From NCBI RefSeq assembly GCF_910592395.1, contig NC_088322.1, positions 4,893,431-4,957,430 of the forward strand: a DNA stretch of 64,000 nt, in the 5' to 3' direction. The position numbers were made by a program, and so were the translations under genes. Origin of the DNA: Lineus longissimus (Eukaryota; Nemertea; Pilidiophora; Heteronemertea; Lineidae). The notes under the pieces were generated by a model. It searched no databases and was not told the DNA's origin. It saw nothing but the letters and a program-made list of their open reading frames with translations. Positions 21,075-32,174 of the stretch are shown here, piece after piece (the first letter of the stretch is position 1; each line of letters begins with the position of its first letter).

Positions 21075-23605
21075 ATGCCGAAAGCCACCAAGGAAAAACG
21101 AAATCCTGGCCCATCCACCTACCTAGACGTTTCAAGATTGCCGTTAAAGGAACTTAACAATTTGTGCAACGCTAATAACATCAACATCAAATATGGCAAG
21201 AAAGCAAAAATTAACATCCTTTCAAATAAACTTTCTATCACAACCACAGGAAAAAAAAAAGAACCTGCAGTTCCACACTTAGACAACCACAATTTATCTA
21301 AAGAACAGCTGATTGAATTCCAGACCCTTACTCCTGCCCACCTGGCAACTTTGAAGGAATGGACAAAAGATCTCGAAAAAATTCCTGATGTGGATGAATC
21401 TATTGTCAAAAAGTACTTGTGCCAGACTAGGGTCATTGGTCTATCAGAAGAACGAATGTATAAATTAACTAGACCCTATCAGTTGAAAGACTTTGTACAT
21501 TCAATGCTCATTCATACCAGTCCAGCTCCTGGCACATCTGACATGTCTGAGAATACATTTATAGCTGTGCAGGCTCAGTGTAATGCATCACAAAGTTCAT
21601 CCAGTGACGACGTGAAGGTGGTGTTCGCCATACTGGATTCATTAACTGGCCAGCCTCATGGAGGGTATTGTACATGCACTGTTGGGTAAGTCAAGTAAAT
21701 ACATAACTGGGCTGTCACATAAAGCATTTCTTCAATTTATCTTCTTTGTTTTGGTTGCACAGCAGATTGAATTTTGTGGAATTCAAGCAGATTGAATTTT
21801 GTGGAATTCAAGGTCCCAGTGCAAGTGCAAAGTCAAGTGTTACATACATCACATGTCTGTTGTACCAGTACATAATTTCCAGTGCGATGACTGTCCAAGT
21901 AGTAAACTACATTTATGACTCAATACCGAATCAACCAATGTTTTCTTTATTCCAGCTTCTGTCAGTCATGTGGCCACATAGGTGCAGTACTTTTCCAGTT
22001 AGCAGATCTAGTGGCATCAGGGTTTACACAGCTTCCCAATGATCCATCATGTACAGACAAACTTTGCCAGTGGACCAATCCCAAAGGTATGTAAGGTGTG
22101 GTGATTTTTTTTAGTGGGCTCAAAGTTAGCTTTTTGCGTAAGAACACAAATTCCACTTTCCATAAACTGTACATTTTTCTTGTGCAACCTAAAAATCAGT
22201 AAGTTTTAGGAGCACAGTGTGAAAATTTGGTTACATGTGCACAGTGAGCTGCCAAATTAGTCTCAATTTATGTCACTCATTCATCTGCCTAAGGCATGGC
22301 ATTGGCAGTTAGTGGTCAGGATTTCCTATCAATGGTCCTGTCATCATGCTACATGAGAAGAATGATAATTTGTAAACTGTTGTCTAAATACACACATCAT
22401 GTATCGTAGTTGTTGGATTAATTCAATATTTCAGTGGTACCCAAACTGGCAGTTTATTCATTTTCTTACTTCTTGCCACCAATCATATCATTTCAGGTTC
22501 AAATGTGCCTCCAAAACGTTTGGATGACATCAGGGTGAAGAAGAAGGCAATCACCACTCAACGCAGAACACTTGACGAATACGGGGCTAATGTTTTGCCA
22601 TCAATGGTATCCAAGCAGCCTAGCTCTCAGTTGATCCTCAAGCTCAGGGACAATCTTTACCAAGCAACGCAACACCTTGGACAGCATGTTCCTGCTGTCA
22701 ATGTTTTAACACCAGAAAACTTTAGTGACAGCAGGAATCCTACACCACCACCTCTTACTGTACTCCCAGACAAAGCAGATGCTCTTGATCCTGCTATACT
22801 TCCAGCAAGGGTAGAAACTGTAAAAACAAAACCTTTGCCAATTGCATTACACCAGGGTTTAAATTTTTCTTTTTCTGACGATGCACGCGCTGAAATTGAA
22901 GACATCACGAAGGGACAGAGTAATAATGTTGAATGGTTTAAACAGAAGATGGGTAGCCTTGGTGGCAGTATAGCTGGACAAGTCTTGCGCCATGAAAGAG
23001 GGGCTAAAATATCCACTGAGCGTCTTGTGAACCAAGTTATGGGCTACAGGTATCTTCAAACGACAAAACCAAAAATGGCTAACAAAGCTAGTCTCAAATA
23101 TGGCATTGCTTCAGAGCCAAAGGCCAGATTAAGGTACACAAAGCATGCAAAACCCCAACACAGAGATTTCACTGTGCACGAGTCAGGGCTTGTTGTTCAT
23201 CCAACAAAGTATTATATAAGGGCCAGCCCCGATGGTATTGTATCTTGTTCATGTCATTCAAGGAAACTCCTTGAAATAAAGTGTCCATCCTCAGTCAAAG
23301 ACCTGGACATAGCAACAGTGCTCGGGGAAAATAAGTTGAAATATCTTGTCAAGAATGAAAATGGCACTACTGAATTAAAACAACACTCTTCAGATGGCTA
23401 TTATGCTCAAGTTCAGACTGGAATGGCTGTCACAGGAACAGAAGCTTGTGACTTTGTAGTTTACACAAAGTGTGACATGCTTGTTATTACGGTGCCTTTT
23501 GACACGAAGTATTGGGATGATGAGCTTGAACCAGCATTAACTAAGTTTTTCACAAAATACATTGTTCCGTTGATTGACAGGCAGGGCAGTGTTGATGAAG
23601 AATAA
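21075..23605 (+). CDS. SWIM zinc-finger plus YqaJ-like recombinase nuclease of ISL2EU
   Basis: Three exons (21075-21685, 21956-22086, 22497-23605) splice in phase at GT-AG sites to give about 616 residues without stops. The N-terminus is basic with a SAP-like stretch (RLPLKELNNLCNANNINIKY). Residues near 195-220 form a SWIM zinc finger spanning the first splice: CTC, then CQSCGH (C-x-C-x7-C-x-H). The C-terminal half is a YqaJ/lambda-exonuclease-like PD-(D/E)XK domain: GIASEPKARLRY supplies the upstream acidic residue, RASPDGIV and LLEIKCP supply the D...E-x-K core, and YYAQVQTGMAVTG is the following helix. YqaJ nucleases resect DNA ends, so a role in transposon end processing or repair is likely, though unproven. 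It faces the transposase gene tail to tail. The start at 21075 is the first ATG after a good acceptor. Confidence 0.85.
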
Positions 23606-23795
23606 GCTAGACTGGAGTGTTAGTTGGCAATCTACTACTTCGGTTAGGCACTCAAAAACAGGTGTTATTGAATGGTCAGGCGCTGAAGATCAGCAAGTTA
23701 ACTATTTCTTAAAGGGACACTTATGCCATGCTTTTGAATGGGACAGATTTGAAATCGAACCAGCTGTCAATATTTACAGATTTCAAATTTGGTGT

Positions 23796-24127
23796 GGGAA
23801 TTGTAGATTTCTAGTCATAATAATCTTTGTTGTCAATTACTTTCTGAATTCCTGTAATGAATGGGATCACAGATATCTAGTCATAAAATTTCTATGTACC
23901 AGATTTGTTGCGGTGAGATTTGTTGTTTTGGTCAGTGTTCACAATTAACACTCGTATGTGTGGGAATTGTAGATTTCTAGTCATGATAATCTTTGTTGTT
24001 GTCACTTTCTGTATTCCAGTTCATAGATGATTGGGATCACAGATATCTAGTCATAAAATTTCTATATGTACCAGATTTGTTGTGGTGAGATTTTGTTGTT
24101 TTGGTCAGTGTTCACAATTTACACTTG
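23796..24127 (+). repeat. Two-copy tandem duplication, 166-bp period
   Basis: GGGAATTGTAGATTTCTAGT starts at 23796 and again at 23962. Shared text follows through GATCACAGATATCTAGTCAT and TTGGTCAGTGTTCACAATT, with a few substitutions. Confidence 0.75.
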
Positions 24128-24399
24128 TATGTGTCTGAGTGACAAATATTCATGTGTCTGAGTGATTTATTCATTCTATTTAGAAAAATGAATAAAATCA
24201 GATTTTTAAAATGATACTATATGTAGTTATAATATTAGCTTTTGGTGTAATACATTTTGCTTCATCCTCAAGACCTTGTCCTCTCAGTAGAGCTACGTAC
24301 ATGTGGCGCCTCATAAAGGAAGATGTCTGAATGTAGCTGATTGATACTAGTACATAATAATGTTGCCTCAAGAGCATGTGAGCAACTGCTCATAATTGG

Positions 24400-24572
24400 C
24401 TCTATAGACGAAGGCAAAGTGGCCCAGTAAATGGAAAACAGAGTCTGTGGAGGAAACCTGTGCAGACGGAGTCGCCCACCCCACTGCGTGAAGTCACAAC
24501 CTTGATAGGATTCCAACTCAGGACGGAACTCGAGGTGGCAGGCACATGTTACCATTGTGCCACTCCACCTGC
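24400..24572 (-). mobile_element. Candidate tRNA-derived SINE
   Basis: Read on the minus strand, the head has an A-box-like TGGCACAATGG (24562-24552) and a B-box-like AGTTGGAATCC (24518-24508) at tRNA-like spacing. A body with GGTTTCCTCCACAGACTC follows, a phrase common in invertebrate SINEs. The 3' end is not defined. It lies inside the ISL2EU element, so it inserted later or travels with it. Confidence 0.5.
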
Positions 24573-25107
24573 TGATTCATATCGGGGTATCCTATCCCGT
24601 CATTACTAGCTATCCTGGCCCGGCATACTGTGCCAGCCCTGTCTGTCATACTGGGCTATCCTTGCCTGTCATACTGGGCAGGGGAATGTCCAGGATTACA
24701 CCCATGTCTGGAAAAGGCGACAGATCATCCATTGGCTGTGCTGGAAGAGATTTAATGTACACTCTCCCGTCATAAATCACCTCCGGTCACTATTTAGGCA
24801 TGGGGACTTCTGGCTTTTTGGAAAACCTAGTACTACTGTAGATAAGAACAAAGAAAAAGGTACTTGTATTTTATCACAATTTTTTTTGGAGACAGGAGAT
24901 CATATCGACACTAGTACAGCAATAGTATTGCAGTCCAGGAATTAATACAGAACCAGACAGATGCAAAGACATGTAGTGTAAGGGACAAAGGCGAGGTCAT
25001 ACATTTTGTCAGATGGCCTGCAATATGCCTACAGTCCAGGAGGCATTATGAAAAGGCACGATTTCTTCAGGTTGTCCATGTCATGCCTGTGTAGGCCTTT
25101 TAAATGA

Positions 25108-26947
25108 TCACAACTTATGAATGATTGGCAGTTGGAAGTTACTTAGGTATGCACATACAATGAAATACTGATTTATAACATCCTTCATGGAAAGTTTAAC
25201 AGTCGAATCCCAAATGTGGTAAGTGCGAATCCTTTGTATAATGCGCTCAACATGGATTCGAACTTCTGCAATCTTGGCAGACCCTATACACTCAGCTTGG
25301 GACATCTGTGACCTACTACGGCCTTTAAAGTTTGGAATGATTAGTTCAACACCTAAATCATTCAATTCCTTGTTGAGAGTAAATCCTCTATCTGCCATTA
25401 CTTTGCTACCAGGCTGTAAACCATCTAAAAGTTCCTGACTGGACATGGTGATGTGATTGTCAGTAGCTCTACCACCATGGGCTTCAGAAACATAGTTGAT
25501 TGTTAGATTTGGAGAGAGACCAACAAGAAATTTGACAGTGTCTCTTGCCTTGTAATTGCTGTATGTTTCCTTCCTTGCCTGTAAAGTACTTGACCTCTCC
25601 AAGATGAGTTCTGTGCAGTCTAAAACAATCCTCAAAGAAGATATGTTTCTGAAACACTCGGGCATATTTTCAACATCAGCATCAGATTTCATCTCAAACA
25701 ATGTTTTCAATTCTTGAGCAAGAAAATTTACCCATGTGGACATGCTCTTTGATATGTATGACTCACTTACACCAAATGTTAAAGCCATATCCTTGTTTAA
25801 TTTCCCAGTTTTCAGTTTAACAAGAACAAGGAAAAACTCTTCCTTGAATGAAAGCTTCCTTTCTTTTCCAGGTTTTGAACTTTTTGTTTCACTAAAATGT
25901 TTATACTGTTCGGTTCTTGAACCATTCCAGTATTTCAACTGTCCACTTGACCTTTTTTCCAAGTAGTCTGATAAACTAATGAAGACAGCATAATTGGGCA
26001 TATTAGTCCAAAACCTGAAGTCTTCATCTTTGTCCCTTATATTGTCCAAACTCAGAACTCTTCTTTTCAGTATGGCGTTTTCCTCTTCCAGCCTTATAAT
26101 GTTTTGTTGCAACTCAATGTAATCTAAGGGGTACACTGTTTCATCAACTCTCGTGTGAATGTAGTCATGATCAGTTGTATTCCACACTGATTTTGAGTTG
26201 TCTTCTTCATCTGACTTTACCTTAGGCATACTACATGTACTGGTATTAAGTCTCTTTCTCGGTGTACTGTGGAAGTCAAGAGGGGGTATGGAACCTGCTT
26301 TAGCTGATGACTTGGTTGTTCTGGCATTTGGTGATGGTTTGGATGGAAACAGGGAGGGGATGTAGCCTGATGTCCCCGGGGTGTAGGTGCGCTTTCCTGA
26401 AAAATATAACAGTACACTGTAGTCTGTATATATACTAGTAAACATTTCAAAATACTTTACTGATAGGCTCATGAGTCATGTAATGTTAATGACCATAACA
26501 AATCAAGTCTGTCCAGAAATCGATTGCATGATTGCATGGCTAGGACCTGGCTGGCAGACAAATTCAATGGGCCTGGTGGACGGTCGGTACTGAGACTCGT
26601 AGAGGTTACTTTCTTGTACTATGTGTCAGTGCCATGATGACCTGATGATATCAATTCTAACTAGAATGAAATCCACACACAGCAGACTCACCGTCCGGGA
26701 AATGATCGGAACAAACTCGATCCCAAGCGCTGGCCACCCGATCATGATTGGACCGCCGCCGGGGGATGGCTTTCAGCCACTTCGTCCGCAGCAACGGATC
26801 GGCCGGCAACCTGAAATAACTTCTCTGGACACCGAGACTCCTGTCCACTCCAGCCCTGCTGTTACAGTCATCAACACAGCAAAGGTGTCCTGCAGAATTC
26901 GGTCTTTTTGACCGTACGATGAGGTCTTTTTTGGTTGATTCCGCCAT
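25108..26947 (-). CDS. THAP-domain DDE transposase of ISL2EU
   Basis: Exon 1 (26947-26692) and exon 2 (26396-25108) splice in phase through donor GTGAGT and acceptor TTTTTCAG, giving about 514 residues. Exon 1 plus the start of exon 2 form a THAP zinc finger: CCVDDC, a central W in RTKWLKAIP, then CSDHFPDG and the downstream PSLFP. This is the sequence-specific DNA-binding module. A short coiled coil follows (LQQNIIRLEEENAILKRRVL). An HTH_Tnp_4-like helix-turn-helix (LVKLKTGKLNKDMALTFGVS) precedes the DDE_Tnp_4 nuclease. Likely catalytic residues are Asp in LRIVLDCTEL, Asp in VMADRGFT and Glu in AEVRIHVERIIQRIR. No stops or frameshifts are seen. The ATG is only 20 bases from the right terminal repeat. 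Confidence 0.88.
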
Positions 26948-26966
26948 GTTTGTTTTCATTCTCAGC

Positions 26967-26999
26967 ACCGGATCTCCCCCGCCTGCGGTGCATTTCGGG
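26967..26999 (-). repeat. Right terminal inverted repeat of the ISL2EU element
   Basis: Inverted copy of 20238-20271, with ACCGGATCTCCCCC and GCGGTGCATTT as landmarks. Confidence 0.75.
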
Positions 27000-27019
27000 T
27001 AGTGGGAACAAGGCGAATG

Positions 27020-27246
27020 TCCCGCTTATATAAGTTTGTATCAACACTAGCTAACTACAGAAGCATACAATTAACTACAGAAGCATACAATTACAATGCA
27101 TGGACTCAATAAAGCATTTTTATCAACAGTAATGCCACAAATGTAACGAGTATTTTAATCAAATGTTAAATGCACAGAATATAAATCTGTATCATGACTT
27201 TAAATTCGACTACAAAAGCATGCATTGTAAAGTCATACAATGGATG
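27020..27246 (+). repeat. Degenerate repeat tract, left of the Gypsy insertion
   Basis: Contains a direct repeat of AACTACAGAAGCATACAATT near 27055 and the unit TATCAACAGTAATGCCACAA. The same unit recurs on the far side of the Gypsy element (33407-34150), so the Gypsy insertion split one repeat tract. Confidence 0.6.
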
Positions 27247-28478
27247 TGTAACGACCGTCCTTGTGAATGGAATTGTCGTTAATGAGTTCCCGTCAACCCC
27301 TGGCAAAATGAATGAACCTTCACCAGCGTTGACGAGAACCAGAGTTTGTGGGGGTGTGCATTGACCGATAAATTATAAGCGCTAGAATATACCCAAAATA
27401 TGTTTATTATGAACAAACTAGATTCCAGATTTCACTTCACATTCATCCAACCCAATAAACTGCATGGCCAACCAGATATGACCCCAGGTTACCCAAATTC
27501 CTTCTCACCACACTTGTTCTACCAACAACCCAGAAGCCTAAATTCCCCTGTCAAAACGACATCTAATTGGAGGAGAAATCACCTATTAATCAAAGTACCA
27601 GTCAGATGAACCAAAGCCAATGTAAATCTATACAGGGTGGCCCAAAACAGTTCACCAACCAAGACATGGAACACTCCGAACTAAGATTCCCCAGAACTTG
27701 TATCACCTGGAATCACTTTCTGATTATGTAACTCAAAACCTATGCCAAGCAGGGAAGTCAGAACAAGATTAAACACTATCAAAATCCAGTATAAAACAAG
27801 TGACATGATCATGACATGTCGGACAGGAATTGTGGGCAACTTTGCCCAGCTTCTTCACACAAAGTTCCAACTCAAACAAACTAAAAGAAACCTCAGGAAA
27901 ACCCGGTCAGTCTGGCCATAACAGGATATTGACAAACCCAGCCCTAGAGGCACACGAAGGGGGTAAAATTATAGGTCACATGGCAGAAATACGGAACTCG
28001 GAATTTGAGGGTTTATACTCACAAGAAAAGCCAAAAGTCAGCAAACGTTCCCATGTACATGACATACATGGTGAAGATTGGGCGTGTCACACCATGCAGC
28101 GGTTCAGAGAGATGAGACAAAAATGTAGGCTCTACTCAGCCATAGGAACCAAGCAAAATCACAGAAAGAAAAGGTCTACCCGTCTGGTAGCAAGCGCGCT
28201 AGGTATGGACACTGATCAAAGCTAGGGCCCAGTTTTATACAGAAAGATTACCTCATCTCAACGAACCAATGCCTGCCGTAACAGCCAGAATTCACCAACC
28301 CTATTACAAAGTAAGCCACACAAAAGAAGCTAAAATCATTAGCCCAGAACACAAAGGAGACCAACGATCATCACTTGAAAATACCTCAGGAGATTACCAA
28401 ATTATAGGCCCAAGCAAACCAGGTCAAAATTATGACATAACCATTAACCATGCAAGGCCCATAACGACTTCCGTTACA
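27247..28478 (-). repeat. 3' LTR of the Gypsy element
   Basis: 1,232 bp; same as 32175-33406 where compared. Short ORFs inside it recur in the other LTR and are taken as non-coding. Confidence 0.9.
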
Positions 28479-28496
28479 ACTACCCCCCTCCCTCTA
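28479..28496 (-). other. Polypurine tract of the Gypsy element
   Basis: Directly next to the 3' LTR the minus strand reads GAGGGAGGGGGGTAGT, the expected plus-strand primer for LTR retrotransposons. Confidence 0.75.
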
Positions 28497-28680
28497 AAAA
28501 TGTCATGCCCTCATGACATCAAAAATGCACAAAATATCAAAACATGTTCAAATACAAAGTCACCAAACATCACGACACATCTGGAAAACAAGCAGAAAAA
28601 TTACTATATGCTCTTCAGTTTCCCATCTCATCTCCTAAACCTGGAAAATGACAGAAATTATCTAAATTACTATGATTCCA

Positions 28681-31600
28681 TCACGTCCCTTCAAGGTTGA
28701 CCCTGGAAAGGCTGAAATTTCTGCATCTCATTACAAAATCATTTCGAAATCGAAATGGCAGTTCTATTTTCCGACCCCTCCTAGTACGGATTGGCGAGAC
28801 CGCAGGCACAACAACCACAGGCTCGGTTTCCACTTCCACATCCTCCGGGTCAAAGTCTATCGCATCATCCTGCCACTCCACTTCTCCTGGTACATCTCTC
28901 CCAGATTCTGGAACAGTCACAGTCACATCACGCGGTTCAACAGCAGCAGCCGCTTGCTCAGTATTTGACTGAGACAACTGCTCAGGCGCCACTTGATCTG
29001 AGTAACACGGTTTTAGCCTATTGAAATGCACTACGTACGATTTGCGTCCGCCCTCCAGCTGAATCTTAAAATTCACGTCTGATAGCACTTTCACTATCAC
29101 GAATGGTCCAGTCCACGGCTTATGCAACTTCCGACTCAATCCACGCTTGACCGCCGGCGAATGCAACCAAACACGATCTCCTAACTCGAACTTTTTCCCA
29201 TGCTTCCTCGAATCGTACACCACTTTCTGTCTCTTGTGTGCGGCACCCAAACTCTCCTCAACCATGTCAAAAGCCGACCTCATTCTCTGCTCAACATCCT
29301 CTGCGTAAGTACCAACGTCATCACACGGCTCACCAGGTGGTCTACCAGCAACGAACGACAACGGCGTCACCATCTCTCGTCCCAACATCAACCGTGCAGG
29401 CGTGAAACCAGTGGACTCCTGGACGCTAGAATTGTAAGCATATTGAATCATTGGCAAGTATTCCACCCAGTCTCTCTGATGATCATCAACAAACTTCGAC
29501 AAAGCCGTGCAAAGTGTTCTCATATATCGTTCTGCCAAACCATCACCTTGTGGGTGGTAACTCGTAGTTCGGGTTTTCAAGATTCCTAAAATCTTAGCAA
29601 GCTCAGACATAAGATTCGACTCAAAATTAGGCCCTTTATCAGAATGCCAGCTCCATGGGATTCCGAACCTAGTGATGAAATTGTCAACTAAAACTCTGGC
29701 TACCACAGCAGCCTCCTGACAAGGTAAAGGATACAATTCTACCCACTTTGTCAGATAGTCCTGGACGACCAAAATCACGCGATTGTAATCTTTACCAGCC
29801 GGAAACGGTCCAACGATGTCCATTCCAATCCTATCAAGCGGTCTGCAAACCAACATGTCCTGAAGAGGTGCTCGCCTATGAGGTATCGGACTACGACGCC
29901 GCTCACATGTCCTGCACTTCTTGATCTGCTCCTTCACAAACGCATCCAAGCCTGTAAAATAGAAAGTCTGACGTATACGCCTTAGGGTTTTATGCACCCC
30001 AAAATGACCAGCTGTGTTATCAGAGTGTCCCAATCGGAAAATTTCTAATTTCATACTATCAGGAACCACTACACGAAGTTCACTACTGTTCTCTCTCATT
30101 GACTCCCATCTGTAGTAAACCAAATCATTCTTCAGTTCTAACTGACCAAACACCGACCACCAACGACGAAGGGCGAATGAGAACTGGAGCAACTTCGATT
30201 TCGGCGGACGTTCTCCAGCTTCCAACCACTTCCGAACAGTCTTTAGGTCACCATCAGCTTTCTGCGCCTCCACTATACCTGCAGGAGCATCAACATCTAT
30301 TCTCAAAACACGACAAAACTCAGACTCAGGGCTAGCTAAACTACATGTACGAGTGCATTCCTCAGCTTCCACCTGGGTACTCAGATCCTCTATAATTGAT
30401 TCTTGAATGTCACTTATTGGTTCACTAATGGAATGTTCATGCTCTTCACCCTCCTCCAGGGGATATCTACTTAAACTGTCCGCATTTACATGCTTCTCAC
30501 CTGGCCTATGCATAATCTTAAACCGGAATGAAGCCAAATACTCCAACCAGCGAGCAACCTGACCTTCTGGGTCTTTAAAATTAAACAGCCAGCGTAAGGA
30601 ACCATGATCTGTTCTCAGTACGAACTCCTTCCCCACCAGGTAATGTCGGAATTGCTTGATGAAATAAACTACCGCCAGCAGTTCACGGCGTGTGACAGAG
30701 TAGTTTCTCTCAGCTTTCGACAAAACCCGGCTGCCATAAGCCACAACTTGTTCACCCCCAGACTCATTCACCTGTCCTAAGATTCCAGAGATACTATGAC
30801 CACTAGCATCCGTATCCAAAATAAACTCTTTCCTTGGATCAGGATAGGCTAACACCGGAGCGGTACACAACTTTTCCTTCAACAATTCAAATGCACGTTC
30901 ACACTCAGCTGTCCATACCCAATCCACCTGTTTCTTTGTCAATTTATATAACGGGGTAGCAATCTCCCCAAACCGTAGCACAAAACGACGATAATACGCA
31001 CAAAGGCCCAAGAAACTCTTCAGCTGGGTGACAGTTTTAGGCCTCGGCCATTCTTTTACCTTCTGTATCTTGGACCAAGATGTCTTTACTCCATCCCTAC
31101 CAACCACATGACCAAGGTACTCCACTTCACGTCTACACAGCAAACACTTCTTACACTTCAGTTTCAACCCGGCAGCTCCCAAACGGTCAAACACCTTCTG
31201 GATATCTGCAAGATGCTGAGAATATGTTGACGAAAAAATGACCACATCATCCAAATAAATTATGGCAATCTCCCACTGCAACCCAGCCAAAACCAACTCC
31301 ATTAAACGCTCAAAAGTACTTGGGGCCCCACAAAGTCCAAATGGCATCCTAGTAAACTGATATAGCCCATGGCGTCCCACTGAGAAGGCAGTCTTAGCAG
31401 CCGAATCAGGATCCATTTCACATTGCCAATAAGCGGAAGCTAAATCTAGAGTTGAAAACCACTTGGCCCCTCTCAAAGCGTCTAAGTTATCAGTAATATT
31501 GGGCAAAGGGTAACTGTCAAACTTGGTGACCGAATTCAGTTTCTTGTAATTAATACAAAACCTAGTGCTGCCATCTTTTTTCTTCACCAATACTACCCCA

Positions 31601-32157
31601 CTTCTCCAAGGAGAGCTTGAAGGCTCAATCACCCCCTGCTTCAACATATCCTGTACACATTTCTCAGCCTCAGCATACTTATGAATAGGTAACCGGCGCA
31701 CTGGTTCTCGCAAAGGAGGAGAATCCCCAGTATCTATACTATGTCTGACTACATCTGTACGACCCAAGTCCATGTCACCCTTAGAAAACACATGTTCATT
31801 CTTCAGCAACAGCTTGTACAAATCAGCGGCCTGTGCCTCATCAAGTTCACCAAGACTCTCTTCATACAACTTCTGCAAAGGTTCTGACAACTTATCTTCA
31901 GTTTCACCAACCTTGAGATCAGTCTCCTGCTGCGACTCAAAAGGTTGTAATATAGCAATACACTGACCTTTTTGCAAAATGTATGGTTCCTTGTGAACAT
32001 TCATCAGTCGTACTGGTACAGCGTTCTTGTCGACGGAGACCACCGACCTGGCCACCAATGGTCTGTTTCCGGACAACGAAAAACCATGATGCACACCTTC
32101 CATCATTCCCTCCTGCAACCGCAGCGCGCCTCTTCTTCTAATTCTCCCAGTCAACAC
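28681..32157 (-). CDS. Gypsy pol: reverse transcriptase, RNase H, integrase
   Basis: 1,158 codons without a stop. Residues 1-130 match the linker that normally lies between protease and RT. RT occupies about 140-340, with VLVKKKDGSTRFCINYKKLN, FSTLDLASAYWQ, FGLCGAPSTFERLM and the catalytic YLDDVVIF near residue 300. RNase H follows (FILDTDASGHS). Integrase has an HHCC finger (HFGVHKTLRRIR...CRTCERRR) and the core with DIVGPFPAG, HSDKGPNFES and SYHPQGDGLAERYM. A C-terminal GDRVWLHSP...GPFVIVKV module ends the integrase. There is no gag and no protease: the frame begins 18 bases from the 5' LTR with a near-cognate start, and the first ATG is about 15 codons in. The copy could provide RT and integrase but would need capsid and protease from another copy. 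Confidence 0.9.
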   Translation of the reverse strand: MLTGRIRRRGALRLQEGMMEGVHHGFSLSGNRPLVARSVVSVDKNAVPVRLMNVHKEPYILQKGQCIAILQPFESQQETDLKVGETEDKLSEPLQKLYEESLGELDEAQAADLYKLLLKNEHVFSKGDMDLGRTDVVRHSIDTGDSPPLREPVRRLPIHKYAEAEKCVQDMLKQGVIEPSSSPWRSGVVLVKKKDGSTRFCINYKKLNSVTKFDSYPLPNITDNLDALRGAKWFSTLDLASAYWQCEMDPDSAAKTAFSVGRHGLYQFTRMPFGLCGAPSTFERLMELVLAGLQWEIAIIYLDDVVIFSSTYSQHLADIQKVFDRLGAAGLKLKCKKCLLCRREVEYLGHVVGRDGVKTSWSKIQKVKEWPRPKTVTQLKSFLGLCAYYRRFVLRFGEIATPLYKLTKKQVDWVWTAECERAFELLKEKLCTAPVLAYPDPRKEFILDTDASGHSISGILGQVNESGGEQVVAYGSRVLSKAERNYSVTRRELLAVVYFIKQFRHYLVGKEFVLRTDHGSLRWLFNFKDPEGQVARWLEYLASFRFKIMHRPGEKHVNADSLSRYPLEEGEEHEHSISEPISDIQESIIEDLSTQVEAEECTRTCSLASPESEFCRVLRIDVDAPAGIVEAQKADGDLKTVRKWLEAGERPPKSKLLQFSFALRRWWSVFGQLELKNDLVYYRWESMRENSSELRVVVPDSMKLEIFRLGHSDNTAGHFGVHKTLRRIRQTFYFTGLDAFVKEQIKKCRTCERRRSPIPHRRAPLQDMLVCRPLDRIGMDIVGPFPAGKDYNRVILVVQDYLTKWVELYPLPCQEAAVVARVLVDNFITRFGIPWSWHSDKGPNFESNLMSELAKILGILKTRTTSYHPQGDGLAERYMRTLCTALSKFVDDHQRDWVEYLPMIQYAYNSSVQESTGFTPARLMLGREMVTPLSFVAGRPPGEPCDDVGTYAEDVEQRMRSAFDMVEESLGAAHKRQKVVYDSRKHGKKFELGDRVWLHSPAVKRGLSRKLHKPWTGPFVIVKVLSDVNFKIQLEGGRKSYVVHFNRLKPCYSDQVAPEQLSQSNTEQAAAAVEPRDVTVTVPESGRDVPGEVEWQDDAIDFDPEDVEVETEPVVVVPAVSPIRTRRGRKIELPFRFRNDFVMRCRNFSLSRVNLEGT

Positions 32158-32172
32158 AACTTCCGGGTGCCA
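32155..32172 (-). other. Primer-binding site of the Gypsy element
   Basis: Two bases inside the 5' LTR the minus strand reads TGGCACCCGGAAGTTGTG, starting with the TGG expected opposite a tRNA CCA end. The tRNA is not assigned. Confidence 0.6.
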
Positions 32173-32174
32173 AT

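Larger units (their letters stand above)
23606..25107. other. Spacer between the two convergent ISL2EU genes
   Basis: Holds the 3' UTR of the YqaJ gene (AATAAA at 24191-24196), a two-copy 166-bp tandem repeat and a SINE-like insert. No further gene is seen. Confidence 0.4.
20238..26999. mobile_element. ISL2EU-type DNA transposon, apparently autonomous
   Basis: About 6.76 kb with inverted ends (20238-20271 and 26967-26999). It carries two convergent genes that are open after splicing: a SWIM/YqaJ-nuclease gene on plus (21075-23605) and a THAP/DDE transposase on minus (25108-26947). This gene pair is the known signature of ISL2EU transposons. Both genes start next to the ends, so the inverted repeats probably act as promoters. 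The gap between the genes holds a tandem duplication and a tRNA-derived SINE. I could not confirm the expected 2-bp target duplication. Confidence 0.82.

Noticed and set aside
27400-28225. Short frames of 69 and 131 codons inside the Gypsy LTR, repeated at 32328-33153
   Set aside because: They lie in LTR sequence, antisense to the element, and their repetition only reflects LTR identity.
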